Positions 1 to 8,341 are shown, numbered from the stretch's first letter. The stretch is DNA of 18,359 nucleotides from Lachnospiraceae bacterium (GCA_019421365.1 JAHZFJ010000049.1:1-18359); one strand, 5' to 3'. Made by a program: numbers and translations. The notes: generated from the sequence alone by a model not told the origin.

Positions 1-99
1 TAACAATGCGGTTCGAAGCACCATTAGTAGAAACTAGATGAATAATCTAGGATAAAGCAGAAATAAAAGTTCTAACAACTACAGATGAGGAGATTCAAT

Positions 100-1131
100 A
101 TGAAAGAGATTAATAAAATGGCACCAGGAGTAATTTTATGCATGGTAATTGCCATACCGTGTTGGTTTTTAGGACAACGTTTCCCTGTAATTGGTGGTCC
201 GGTATTTGCAATTTTACTTGGAATGATTATTACATTATTTTATCGAGAGAAGAAAACGACCGAGCAAGGAATTAAATATACTTCTAAGAAGATTTTACAG
301 TATGCTGTTATTTTGCTAGGATTTGGTCTGAATTTATCTGAAATTGCGAAGGTAGGCGTTACTTCGCTACCAATTATTCTATCTACAATTAGTGTTTCAT
401 TAATTGTGTCGTTTCTGTTGCATAAGATTTTACACATGCCAGCGAATGTATCTACCCTAATTGGAGTAGGATCTTCTATTTGCGGTGGGTCTGCTATTGC
501 TGCAACAGCACCAGTTATTAATGCCGATGATAAAGAAATAGCGCAGTCTATCTCGGTTATCTTTTTGTTTAATGTAATTGCAGCATTGGTGTTTCCTACT
601 TTAGGAAGTATGCTTGGACTTTCCGATACTGGGTTTGGATTATTTGCTGGAACGGCAGTGAATGATACTTCTTCGGTTACAGCAACTGCAGAGGCGTGGG
701 TTGGAATGCATCCAGAAGCCAACACATTAAATGTGGCAACTATTGTAAAGCTTACTCGTACATTAGCAATTATCCCAATTACTATGGCGTTGGCTTTTTG
801 GAGAACTATGAAGACCAAAAAATCTGATGAAAATGGTGCAGAAAGTAGTTTTCAATTAAAGAAGGTCTTTCCTTTCTTTGTGTTGTTCTTCTTACTAGCT
901 TCTATTATTACTACAGTTTCGGTTTCGGCAGGGTTAGATATTTCTTATTTTAAACCATTGAAGGAATTATCTAAATTCTTTATTATTATGGCAATGGCGG
1001 CCATTGGCCTGAATACGGATATTGTAAATATGATAAGGACTGGTGGAAAGGCAATTTTAATGGGACTAAGCTGTTGGGTATCAATTGCAGTAGTCAGTCT
1101 ATTCATGCAACACCTATTAGGGATTTGGTAA
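100..1131 (+). CDS. YeiH/UPF0324-family membrane transporter (putative sulfate exporter family)
   Basis: This is an integral membrane protein of about 343 residues that resembles the YeiH/UPF0324 family, often labelled 'putative sulfate exporter'; the true substrate of most members is not established. About ten hydrophobic segments are visible, along with the family's glycine-rich stretches (VGSSICGGSAIAATAPVI, then GTAVNDTSSVTA with the conserved N-D-T-S). An ATG lies five codons upstream at 85, but the GAGGAG at 87-92 sits seven bases before the ATG at 100, so 100 is the better start. Length is normal for the family. The upstream promoter lies largely outside the window. It converges on an AraC regulator and shares a hairpin terminator with it. 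Family assignment is confident; function is not. Confidence 0.85.
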   Translation: MKEINKMAPGVILCMVIAIPCWFLGQRFPVIGGPVFAILLGMIITLFYREKKTTEQGIKYTSKKILQYAVILLGFGLNLSEIAKVGVTSLPIILSTISVSLIVSFLLHKILHMPANVSTLIGVGSSICGGSAIAATAPVINADDKEIAQSISVIFLFNVIAALVFPTLGSMLGLSDTGFGLFAGTAVNDTSSVTATAEAWVGMHPEANTLNVATIVKLTRTLAIIPITMALAFWRTMKTKKSDENGAESSFQLKKVFPFFVLFFLLASIITTVSVSAGLDISYFKPLKELSKFFIIMAMAAIGLNTDIVNMIRTGGKAILMGLSCWVSIAVVSLFMQHLLGIW

Positions 1132-1200
1132 AATATTAAAAGTTCTAGCTGGCGTTCAAACCGTTCACCTCTAATAGATGTAATATACCATATATAGTTC

Positions 1201-1226
1201 AAACCGCCCATTATCTGGGCGGTTTT
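1201..1226. terminator. Rho-independent terminator between convergent genes
   Basis: A perfect 10-bp stem (AAACCGCCCA / TGGGCGGTTT) with a 5-nt loop is followed by T-rich sequence on the plus strand. The arms carry A on the left and T on the right, so it can serve both the transporter (plus) and the AraC gene (minus) that end on either side of it. The T tract is short. Confidence 0.8.
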
Positions 1227-1232
1227 AGCAGT

Positions 1233-2123
1233 CTAAGGCATCTTATTATTAATCCTAAATACTCTTGGGTTACAATTATACTTTCGATAAAAAATCTTTG
1301 AAAAATAGCTTAGATGATTAAAGCCACAGGCCGTTGCAATTTGTGTAATTGTATAATCCGTGTTTTTTAACAGATTGCAGGCAACTTCCAAACGATAGGC
1401 ATTTAAGAAATCAATAGGTGACTGCTGTAAGTATTTTCTGAAGATAATACAGCATTTACTTTTACTTACATGGACAGATGAAGCGATATCCTCAAGTGTA
1501 AGTGGTTCTCCATAATGCTGATATATGTGGGAAACCATTCTCTTTTGAATGACGATATCAGTGTCCGAGGTATCATTTTCCTGATTAATTTGAGATTGAA
1601 ACTGGATATAGACAATTTTCCAAATTGCAATAAAGTGTTCCAATACTTCGAATTCATATGCCGGTAAAGCCTGTTCTTTTAGTGAAAATATGTCTAACAA
1701 ATGTTTGGAAATGTTTTTTCCTTCTAAAGATGCAGAATCATAATGAATATATTCTAAAGATGAACACTCGATAAAAGGTTTTACATATCTTTCATAAAGG
1801 TGGGCATTAAAGTGAAGAAGGGAGGGGTGAAACAGAATGCAAATGAAAAAGCAATCTTGTTTCTTGTTTGCATATCCAAAGTGCATTTGTGTGGAGTTGA
1901 CTATAATACAGTCATTTTTCTTAAGTAAAACCTTCTTACCATTAATTTCGTAATTCATTTCACCCTCTATAATGTAGATCCATTCAATGTCTTCGTGCCA
2001 ATGACAGAGTGCACGCATATCCGGATAGGAGGATAAATAACCTTTTCGAATATAGATTGGTATCCCTGTTTCGTCATAATGAATTATTTCAGAAGCGTCT
2101 TGCATCACATCAGTACAAATCAT
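1233..2123 (-). CDS. AraC-family transcriptional regulator with N-terminal cupin domain
   Basis: This 296-residue protein has the usual two-part AraC layout. The N-terminal half is a cupin-like sensor, with HWHEDIEWIYIIEGEMNY followed by a KKNDCIIVNSTQMHFG segment. The C-terminal hundred residues form the double helix-turn-helix, with TLEDIASSVHVSKSKCCIIF as the first motif and ITQIATACGFNHLSYFSKIF as the second. It is expected to be a cytoplasmic DNA-binding regulator that senses a small molecule, often a sugar, but the ligand cannot be read from the sequence. The start at 2123 is preceded on the minus strand by AAAGGA about ten bases away. It is divergent from the PHP phosphatase gene, and an 18-bp palindrome lies between them, so it may control that gene or itself. 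Confidence 0.9.
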   Translation of the reverse strand: MICTDVMQDASEIIHYDETGIPIYIRKGYLSSYPDMRALCHWHEDIEWIYIIEGEMNYEINGKKVLLKKNDCIIVNSTQMHFGYANKKQDCFFICILFHPSLLHFNAHLYERYVKPFIECSSLEYIHYDSASLEGKNISKHLLDIFSLKEQALPAYEFEVLEHFIAIWKIVYIQFQSQINQENDTSDTDIVIQKRMVSHIYQHYGEPLTLEDIASSVHVSKSKCCIIFRKYLQQSPIDFLNAYRLEVACNLLKNTDYTITQIATACGFNHLSYFSKIFYRKYNCNPRVFRINNKMP

Positions 2124-2186
2124 ATTTTCTATATCCTTTCTAGTGACAAATCCTTTGATAAAAACACGATTGTTATAATAAAATGC

Positions 2187-2204
2187 GATAATATTGATAT
2201 TATC
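2187..2204. promoter_or_regulatory. 18-bp palindrome in divergent intergenic region, candidate operator
   Basis: GATAATATTGATATTATC has perfect 8-bp arms around a central TG. It lies between the divergent AraC and PHP genes (2124-2350), about 65 bp upstream of the AraC start. It looks somewhat like a Fur/PerR-type box but is even-length and has no iron gene beside it. AraC proteins usually bind direct repeats, so the binding protein is unknown. AT-rich palindromes can arise by chance. Confidence 0.4.
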
Positions 2205-2350
2205 ACCTAGTTTAAAATACTATAATTATAATACAACTGAGGCAGATAGTACATCAGAATTTATATGTAGCCTGGTATTTTCTGCGCGCGGTTTATCATC
2301 ATTACAAAAAATACAATTGGGTAAAGAATTTGACGAAGGAGTGAGACATT

Positions 2351-3175
2351 ATGTTATATGATTATCATGTGCATACTTACTACAGCGATGACAGTGCGTA
2401 TCCTATGGAAAACGTTATTATAGATGCAATAAAACTTGGAGTAAAGGAAATCTGTATTACAGATCATGTTGACTATGGAATTAAGATTGATCCGGAAGGA
2501 AAGACGGAAGAAGAATTGGCAGATAAAATATTGAATGTTAACTATTCTTCATATGTGAGAGAAATAGCACAATTAAAGGAACGTTTTCAAAATCAGATAT
2601 GTATCAAACAAGGTTTGGAGTTTGGTGTACAGAGCCACACAATTCCGGATTTTGAGGCACTCTATAAACGATATCCTTGGGATTTCATCATTTTGTCATG
2701 TCATCAAGTGGAGAATAAAGAATTTTGGAATCAGAATTTTCAAAAGGGAAAAACCCAAAAGGAGTATAATGAACGTTACTATGAAGAGCTTCTTGCAGTG
2801 GTAAAAAGGTATAAGAATTATAGTGTCTTAGGGCATCTTGACTTAATTTCGCGTTATGATCTGCAGGGAAACTATCCGTTTAAGTTAGTAAGGGATAAAG
2901 TAGAGGAGATATTAAGAGTGGTGATCGCTGATGGAAAGGGTATCGAAATTAATACGTCCTCATTCCGTTACGGATTAAATGATTTAACACCTTCGAGAGA
3001 TATGTTAAAATTATATCGAGAATTGGGAGGGGAGATTTTAACCATAGGTTCGGATAGCCATAAACCAGGGCAGCTAGTAAGTCATTTTGAAGAGGTTTTA
3101 AAAGAAGTTAAAGAAATTGGATTTGAAACAATTTGTACATTTGAAAATATGAAACCAATTTTTCATAAAATCTAG
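2351..3175 (+). CDS. PHP-domain histidinol-phosphatase (HisJ/HisK type)
   Basis: This is a 274-residue PHP-superfamily metal-dependent phosphoesterase, most like the histidinol-phosphatase that removes phosphate from L-histidinol phosphate in histidine synthesis. Metal-binding motifs appear in the expected order: DYHVHTYYSDDS (H6, H8, D13), ITDHVDYG (D38, H39), GLEFG, LSCHQVEN, LGHLDLISRYD and IGSDSHKPG. Length matches the family. A ribosome site (GAAGGAG) lies about ten bases before the ATG at 2351. No other histidine biosynthesis genes are near, which is common for this enzyme in Clostridia; a different phosphoester substrate is possible. The acetyltransferase pseudogene begins 17 bases after the stop, suggesting a former operon. 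Confidence 0.85.
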   Translation: MLYDYHVHTYYSDDSAYPMENVIIDAIKLGVKEICITDHVDYGIKIDPEGKTEEELADKILNVNYSSYVREIAQLKERFQNQICIKQGLEFGVQSHTIPDFEALYKRYPWDFIILSCHQVENKEFWNQNFQKGKTQKEYNERYYEELLAVVKRYKNYSVLGHLDLISRYDLQGNYPFKLVRDKVEEILRVVIADGKGIEINTSSFRYGLNDLTPSRDMLKLYRELGGEILTIGSDSHKPGQLVSHFEEVLKEVKEIGFETICTFENMKPIFHKI

Positions 3176-3191
3176 AAGGGTGGTAAATGGA

Positions 3192-3824
3192 ATGACAAAT
3201 ATTGAAAGAAGAGATTTAGGACTTCCCTACATTAGTGACAAAGAGGTCTTTGAAGAACAGAAAAAAAGCAAGAGTACTGACACAAAAGTTAAATACTGTG
3301 GATCGTTCAGATTTTGATGCAATTGGAACGATTGTAAAGGAATTGCTTGGGAAATCAGATGGTGCTTTTATAAACCCTCCTTTTTACTGTGACTATGGAA
3401 CTCATATTGAAGTGGGAAAGAATTTTTTTGCTAATTATAACTGCACAATTTTAGATGTAGCTAAGGTGACAATCGGTGATAACTGTCAGCTGCACCGAAC
3501 GTGGCAATATATACAGCGGGACATCCAGTACATCCCGATACAAGAAACAGTGGATATGAATATGGTATCAGCGTGACTATTGGAGATAACGTTTGGATTG
3601 GTGGTAATACAGTTATCTGTCCGGGAGTACGAATTGGAAGTAATACTGTGATTGGAGCTGGAAGTGTGGTGACAAAGGATATTCCAGATTGGGTAATTGC
3701 TGCAGGAAATCCATGTAGGGTAATCCGCAAGATAACGGAAGAGGACAGAAGACTATATTTTAGGGACAAAGAATTTGACGATGAAGCTTGGCAAGATGTA
3801 TTAAGTAGGAAAGAGAGGGATTAA
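3192..3824 (+). pseudogene. Maltose/galactoside O-acetyltransferase with two compensating frameshifts
   Basis: Read with two frame changes this gives a complete left-handed beta-helix acetyltransferase of about 210 residues (Maa/LacA/NodL type), which transfers acetyl from acetyl-CoA to a sugar hydroxyl. The ATG at 3192 has AGGGTGG eight bases upstream. The first frame (MTNIERRDLGLPYISDKEVF...) runs into an A7 tract at 3261-3267, where removing one A continues into KARVLTQKLNTVDRSDFDAI. The second break is at 3490-3494, where one extra base restores NCQL(A)PNVAIYTAGHPVHP, including the catalytic-histidine segment, then hexapeptide repeats such as TIGDNVWIGGNTVICPG. The fragments 3235-3576 and 3501-3824 are not separate genes. 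The A7 tract could in principle allow slippage, but the second break has no such run, so decay or sequencing error is likelier. Confidence 0.8.
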
Positions 3825-3827
3825 GAT

Positions 3828-4157
3828 ATGACGATGCACAAAAGAATTGCAAAGGGAAAATTATTTACAGATCCAATCAATCCACAGATGAGAGAATATA
3901 TGTATGCCGCACCTGTAACGGTTGAGGATAACTGTTGGATTGGTGCAGGAGTTACTATTTGTCCTGGAGTTACGATAGGAGAAAATTCTGTGATTGGAGC
4001 AGGTAGTGTCGTAATTCACGATATTCCGGCAAATTCAATTGCAGTGGGAAATCCATGTAGAGTAATCAGGGAGATCAATGAACATGATATGGAGTTTTAT
4101 TATAAGGATCGGAGAATTGATGTAAAGGATCTGGAGGAAGAAGCAAAACTTCGATAA
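3828..4157 (+). pseudogene. Internally deleted maltose O-acetyltransferase paralogue
   Basis: This is an open 109-codon frame with a good ribosome site (GAGGGA) before the ATG at 3828. Residues 1-15 (MTMHKRIAKGKLFTD) match the start of Maa-type acetyltransferases. Residue 16 onward matches the region just after the catalytic histidine (PINPQMREYMYAAPVTVEDN, then hexapeptide repeats and the conserved VGNPCRVIREI ending). Compared with its upstream neighbour, about 90 residues are missing in frame, covering the acceptor domain, the first helix coils and the catalytic histidine; at the junction an aspartate stands where HP is expected. It could still fold as a short beta-helix but should not be an active enzyme. 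Four bases separate it from the previous stop. Confidence 0.7.
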
Positions 4158-4516
4158 TTTTATTAAAAATTACAACCTCGGGTGCCTGTTTTACACAGGT
4201 TTCTGATTTCTTATGGCTCTATTCTTAATTTAATATATGGAGTGAATATCATTACAGTGTTTGCAGGGAAGAATCTATAATGGGAGCAAGTAATCATGTG
4301 ATTATAGTGGGAAGAAAACAATAAATGAAATCTATTGTTAATTTGACTAAGATAGAAGTGCTCCTTCTACGACAATAGTACCAAAGATTATAATATACGA
4401 TGATTACCCTTACATAAAAAGCGTATTAGTGTTAATATAACTAGTATAAGAAAGAAGGCTCACATAAGCAATTTACGTGAATAAGAAGGATTGCCTCATT
4501 CAAACTTACTGAATGT
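4158..4516. other. Non-coding gap upstream of truncated recA
   Basis: No convincing gene is seen here. It holds a weak hairpin at 4185-4199 (CCTGT / ACAGG), a 14-bp palindrome TAATCATGTGATTA at 4291-4304, and a promoter-like pair TTACAT (4410-4415), 17 bp, TAATAT (4433-4438). The recA frame stays open back to 4481, just after a TGA at 4478, but the missing RecA N-terminus is not recognisable anywhere in the gap. No SOS (LexA) box was seen. Confidence 0.5.
4410..4438 (+). promoter_or_regulatory. Possible sigma-A promoter before truncated recA
   Basis: TTACAT and TAATAT are separated by exactly 17 bp, with the first base of the -10 at 4433. It points toward the truncated recA frame. In A+T-rich DNA such matches are common, so this is tentative. 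Confidence 0.3.
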
Positions 4517-5392
4517 ATGGTGGCAGAGGTTCAAAAAAGAGGCAGTATAGCTGCGTTTATTGATGCAGAACATGCCCTAGATCCAAAATATGCTCAGAAA
4601 ATAGGCGTGAATATTGATGAACTATATATCTCGCAACCGGATACGGGAGAGCAGGCATTGGAAATTGCGGAGATGTTGATACGATCTGGTGCGATAGACA
4701 TTCTAGTAGTTGATTCGGTAGCAGCTTTAGTACCAAAGGCAGAGCTTGATGGAGATATGGGAGATTCTCATATTGGTTTACAGGCAAGATTGATGTCACA
4801 GGCATTTAGAAAGTTGACCCCAGTTGTAAGTAAGTCAAAGTGTATTGTTATCTTTATTAATCAACTTCGTGAGAAGATAGGTGTTATGTTTGGAAGTCCA
4901 GAAGTTACAACAGGAGGTCGTGCACTAAAGTTTTATTCCTCTGTGCGTCTTGATGTAAGAAGGATTGACCAAATTAAAGTTGGTGGTGAACGTGTTGGTA
5001 ATAGAACACGTGTAAAGGTAGTGAAGAATAAAATTGCTCATCCATTTAAGCAAGCAGAATTCGATATTATGTATGGCAGTGGAATATCTAGAGAGGGAGA
5101 TATTCTTGATTTAGCAGCAGATATCGATATTATTAATAAAAGCGGTTCGTGGTATTCTTATGAAGGTGCAAAACTAGGGCAAGGACGGGAAAGTACTAAG
5201 ACATATTTGTCAGAGCATTCAGACCTTTTGATGGAAGTAGAGAAAAAGGTAAGGGAGCATTATCAAATACAGGTAGATAAAAACGGTGTTACAGAGGTGC
5301 AGATTGCAGAAGAGAATTTTGACGATATACCTGAGAATGTATTGAAGGAATTGGAGCAGGAAGAAACCACTACAGTAGAGTCCACTATATAA
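4517..5392 (+). pseudogene. recA: RecA recombinase lacking N-terminal domain and Walker A motif
   Basis: RecA binds ATP and single-stranded DNA to drive homologous recombination and LexA cleavage. This copy starts at MVAEVQKRGSIAAFIDAEHA, which in normal RecA comes directly after the P-loop GPESSGKTT. The first 75 to 80 residues (oligomerisation helix and Walker A) are therefore absent. The rest is well kept: Walker B (DILVVDSVAAL), loop L1 (DGDMGDSHIGLQARLMSQ), loop L2 (FINQLREKIGVMFGSPEVTT), and the C-terminal domain through KTYLSEHSDLLMEVE. The frame is open upstream only to 4481, as IRRIASFKLTEC, not a P-loop. No ribosome site precedes the ATG at 4517. It cannot be a normal ATP-driven recombinase. 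A complete recA elsewhere in the genome is expected; this is probably a decaying second copy. Confidence 0.8.
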
Positions 5393-5531
5393 GATTACTA
5401 TTTGTAAGATATCCTGTGATATAATATTCATAAACATGTAGAATAAAGTCAATTGCGAAACTCTTTGTAATGGAGAAGAGTCTTGCATTTGCCTAACCGT
5501 ATTTAGTTCTATGTGGAAAGGAGATTATGAC

Positions 5532-6227
5532 ATGTACAAACAACCACCGCATATCATTCCGAGTCTATATCTGTCTAATTATATAAATGAGTTTGACGAA
5601 GTAATATTGAAATATGATGTTTACAAGAAAAGTTTTAAAAAAGGTGAGTATTTAACAAACTACGGTGTTATTAATAACACTGCCTATTATATTAAAAGTG
5701 GTATTATTCATCTAGCATTAGGACATGAACAAGGGAAAAAGTCTTTGAGTCTGTTTGGACCAGGTACTATTTTCCCAATGGGTGTTGAGACTCATGAATA
5801 TAAGATGGAATATGAAATGATGATACAAGCATTTTCAGATGTTGAGGCATATTCCATGTCATATCCAACACTTCGCAAGATGGCAGAGGAAAATGGAAAA
5901 TTAGCAGGGCAGTTATTAAAGGAAAATTGTGATTTTATTGGATATATGTTTTTTGATTCGATTAATCAGACCTTTGAACCTTGTCTTAGTCGCATTTGCG
6001 ATATTCTTTACTTGTATATAACAAAGGTTGAACCAGAAGAAGCAAAAGTTCCATTTACGCAGACAGAACTAGCTAGTATCGCCGGAGCGTCACAAGCCCA
6101 ATTAGAGCGATCCTTAAAGATCCTTAAAAAAGAAGGCATCATAGAAACTGCTAGAGGACTGATTAAGATTCTTGATTTGGATAAGCTATTAGCTCATTGT
6201 ACACTTGGAGTGCATGAGGATATTTAA
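5532..6227 (+). CDS. Crp/Fnr-family transcriptional regulator (copy 1)
   Basis: This 231-residue protein has a cyclic-nucleotide-binding-like beta-roll (roughly residues 25-125), a dimerisation helix, and a Crp-type winged helix at about 172-215 (FTQTELASIAGASQAQLERS). An in-frame ATG exists at 5511, but AAAGGAG at 5517-5523 is placed correctly for the ATG at 5532. It lacks the N-terminal cysteine cluster of true Fnr and the cAMP-binding signature. It is clearly paralogous to the regulator at 8458-9144: both share INNTAYYI-SGI, YKM-(Y/F)E and a GAS-AQ-ER-LK recognition helix. Four cysteines (133, 151, 156, 223) are conserved in both, including a C-x4-C pair. It is likely to bind the CCTCATATGAGG palindromes downstream; no such site was found before its own gene. 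The effector is unknown. Confidence 0.85.
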   Translation: MYKQPPHIIPSLYLSNYINEFDEVILKYDVYKKSFKKGEYLTNYGVINNTAYYIKSGIIHLALGHEQGKKSLSLFGPGTIFPMGVETHEYKMEYEMMIQAFSDVEAYSMSYPTLRKMAEENGKLAGQLLKENCDFIGYMFFDSINQTFEPCLSRICDILYLYITKVEPEEAKVPFTQTELASIAGASQAQLERSLKILKKEGIIETARGLIKILDLDKLLAHCTLGVHEDI

Positions 6228-6247
6228 AATATAATAATGTATATGCT

Positions 6248-6284
6248 AGACCATTGTAAGGTGAATTCTTACAATGGTCTTTTT
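6248..6284 (+). terminator. Rho-independent terminator after Crp/Fnr copy 1
   Basis: A perfect 13-bp stem (AGACCATTGTAAG / CTTACAATGGTCT) with a 7-nt loop is followed by a T run. It ends the regulator transcript and insulates the next gene, whose operator starts 12 bp further on. Confidence 0.9.
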
Positions 6285-6295
6285 CTATGGTTTTA

Positions 6296-6307
6296 CCTCA
6301 TATGAGG
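6296..6307. promoter_or_regulatory. Palindromic operator CCTCATATGAGG before the ene-reductase
   Basis: This is a perfect 12-bp palindrome. An identical copy lies at 9217-9228, and including flanks the two match as 14-bp reverse complements. A TATATT hexamer follows exactly 23 bp downstream (6331-6336), predicting transcription start near 6343 with the site centred at -41.5. That is class II Crp/Fnr activator geometry. No convincing -35 hexamer is seen, which fits activator dependence. Confidence 0.75.
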
Positions 6308-6330
6308 GAGAAGGAAAACAATTATATTGC

Positions 6331-6336
6331 TATATT
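6331..6336 (+). promoter_or_regulatory. -10 element of the ene-reductase promoter
   Basis: TATATT lies 23 bp downstream of the palindrome at 6296-6307 and about 44 bp upstream of the predicted ATG at 6380. A second TATATT at 6323-6328 is an alternative; the one at 6331 is preferred because its spacing matches the two promoters around 9217-9228. Confidence 0.55.
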
Positions 6337-6379
6337 AAAGAAGCAAAAAGTTCCTATGTCAAAGAAATGGAGATTCGAC

Positions 6380-8299
6380 ATGAAAAAAGTATTTGAACCA
6401 ATAAAAATAAATAAACTTGAGATTAAGAATCGTATGGTTGTATCTGCAATGGTTACTAATTATTGTACAGCAGATGGAATGGCAACTGAAAAATTCATAG
6501 CGTATCATGAACATAAAGCAAAAGGCGGCTGGGGATTGATTATTACAGAGGATTACATGGTTAATCCAACAGCAGGTGGATTTGTGAAACTACCAGGATT
6601 ATGGAATGATGTACAAATCGAAAGTCATAAGAAATTGACATCTAGAATACATGAGGCAGGCGGGAAAATCGCAGCCCAAATCTATCATGCGGGACGAGAA
6701 ACAAGTAGTGCGATTACTGGAGTACAACCAATAGCACCATCTGCATTAAAAGATCCGACAATGCCAGAGATTCCGAGAGAACTTACAATAGATGAGATCC
6801 ACACATTAGTAGAAGAATTTGGAGATTGTGCAAAAAGAGCACAGGCAGCAGGATTTGATGCTGTAGAGGTTCATGGTGCACACGGATATCTGGTTGGAGC
6901 ATTTATGTCCCCATTTTCCAATAAAAGATTTGATGAATACGGTGGAACTATTACTAATCGTGCAAGATTTGCTATAGAGATTGTGAAGAATATTAAAGAA
7001 AAATGTGGACAGGATTACCCAGTTATCTACCGTATGTCCGCTATAGAATATGTGCATGGTGGTTTAGATATCGAAGAATCAAAAGTGATTTCAAGGTTGC
7101 TAGAAGAAGAGGGTGTTGACTGTATTCATTGTTCACAAGGGGTATATGCAAGTACACAAGTGATTATCCCGCCGTCTATCATTCCTAGAGCGGCATATGT
7201 AGACAATGCTGCAGCAATCAAAAGTGTAGTAAATACTCCTGTAATTGCGGTTGGCAGAATCAACGATGTGGAGATTGCTGAAAGCCTATTAGTATCAGGA
7301 AAAGCAGATATGGTAACAATGGCTAGAGCATCACTTGCAGATCCTGATATGCCGAATAAAGTTCAGTATGGACGAGGCGATGAAGTTATTCGTTGTATTG
7401 GTTGTTTGCAGGGGTGTGCAGGTGAAAACGGAAAAGGCAACGGTGTCAGATGTCTTGTCAATCCTTTGACTGGTATGGAAGATGAATATGATCTCACGCC
7501 AGTGGAGAATCCTAAAAATGTAGTTGTAGTAGGTGGTGGCGTAGCAGGATGCGAAGCAGCTATAGTTGCAGCGGAAAAGGGACATAAAGTAAGACTCATT
7601 GAGAAATCATCTGTTCTTGGTGGTCAATGGATTCCAGCAGCTATTCCAATTGGAAAAGAAGAATTTACAAGCTTCTTATACTGGCAAAGAGAACAACTGA
7701 AGAAGTTAGGTGTACAAGTACTACTTAATACTGAGGCTGATGAGGAACTAATTCAATTATACTCACCGGATACACTTATTGTTGCAACTGGTAGCAAACC
7801 TTTTATCCCACCTTTTAAGGGACATGATAAAGATATGGTTGTGAATGCGCATGATGTATTAAATGGAAAAGTATCGGTTGGAAAAAATGTAGTTGTAATT
7901 GGCGGGGGATTAGTTGGAGCTGAAACAGCTGATTTACTTAGTCAGAATGGTTCTAAGGTAACGATTGTTGAGATGCTTCCACAAATCATGAAAGATGGAG
8001 AGGAATCGCCAACATTCTATATGAAGAAGCGATTTGAAGAATATGGAGTTACCATTCACACTTCAACAAAACTAACAGAAATTGGAGAAAATTATATCAA
8101 GGCTGAAAAGGATAATCAAGAGTTGACAATTTCCAATGTTGATACGGTTGTAATTGCAGTTGGAGTAAGAACGGATGAGAGCTTAATGAATTCGTTAAGA
8201 AATCTGACATGTAATATTATTAAAGTCGGAGATGCAAATGGTGTAAAAAATGGTTACATGGGAATCCGAGAAGGGTATGAAGCAGGACTAATGGTATAA
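6380..8299 (+). CDS. BaiCD/BaiH-like NADH:flavin oxidoreductase (old yellow enzyme family, Fe-S, FAD)
   Basis: This 639-residue cytoplasmic ene-reductase has the 2,4-dienoyl-CoA reductase/BaiCD/BaiH architecture. An FMN-binding TIM barrel (1-330) carries QIYHAGRE, HGAHGYLVGAFMSPFSNKR (catalytic-type Tyr170) and VGRINDVEIAESLL. A 4Fe-4S cluster follows (C339, C342, C346, C358). Next come an FAD-binding fold (VVVVGGGVAGCEAA, about 381-394) and an inserted NAD(P)H-binding fold (VVVIGGGLVGAE). Such enzymes reduce activated C=C bonds of unsaturated acids or CoA esters, or 3-oxo-delta4 steroids. The open frame extends to 6287, but GGAG at 6369-6372 supports the ATG at 6380, which gives about the length I recall for BaiCD. 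It is transcribed alone behind the palindromic operator. Alternatives are cinnamate- or dienoyl-CoA-type reductases; substrate is not determinable here. Confidence 0.85.
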   Translation: MKKVFEPIKINKLEIKNRMVVSAMVTNYCTADGMATEKFIAYHEHKAKGGWGLIITEDYMVNPTAGGFVKLPGLWNDVQIESHKKLTSRIHEAGGKIAAQIYHAGRETSSAITGVQPIAPSALKDPTMPEIPRELTIDEIHTLVEEFGDCAKRAQAAGFDAVEVHGAHGYLVGAFMSPFSNKRFDEYGGTITNRARFAIEIVKNIKEKCGQDYPVIYRMSAIEYVHGGLDIEESKVISRLLEEEGVDCIHCSQGVYASTQVIIPPSIIPRAAYVDNAAAIKSVVNTPVIAVGRINDVEIAESLLVSGKADMVTMARASLADPDMPNKVQYGRGDEVIRCIGCLQGCAGENGKGNGVRCLVNPLTGMEDEYDLTPVENPKNVVVVGGGVAGCEAAIVAAEKGHKVRLIEKSSVLGGQWIPAAIPIGKEEFTSFLYWQREQLKKLGVQVLLNTEADEELIQLYSPDTLIVATGSKPFIPPFKGHDKDMVVNAHDVLNGKVSVGKNVVVIGGGLVGAETADLLSQNGSKVTIVEMLPQIMKDGEESPTFYMKKRFEEYGVTIHTSTKLTEIGENYIKAEKDNQELTISNVDTVVIAVGVRTDESLMNSLRNLTCNIIKVGDANGVKNGYMGIREGYEAGLMV

Positions 8300-8341
8300 G
8301 AACACCAGAGGAAGTGGCATCCGCTGCAACCTAAAATAAGC

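Noticed and set aside
34..50. An inverted repeat CTAGAT-N5-ATCTAG before the transporter gene.
   Set aside because: Only 6-bp arms near the window edge; no supporting promoter context is visible.
240..818. A 192-codon minus-strand open frame inside the transporter gene.
   Set aside because: It lies wholly opposite a well-conserved membrane protein and shows no domain of its own.
1154..1206. A 10-bp direct repeat GTTCAAACCG at 1154-1163 and 1197-1206.
   Set aside because: Short, lies in a terminator region, and has no further copies or structure.
2187..2204. Calling the palindrome a Fur box.
   Set aside because: It is 18 bp with a 2-bp centre rather than the 19-bp Fur dyad, and neither neighbour is an iron gene.
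3461..3769. A 102-codon open frame on the minus strand opposite the acetyltransferase.
   Set aside because: It is a shadow of the plus-strand hexapeptide repeats; it has no ribosome site or recognisable domain.
4279..4323. A 14-codon open frame (MGASNHVIIVGRKQ) in the gap before recA, faintly like an acetyltransferase repeat.
   Set aside because: Too short, no ribosome site, and the resemblance is not convincing.
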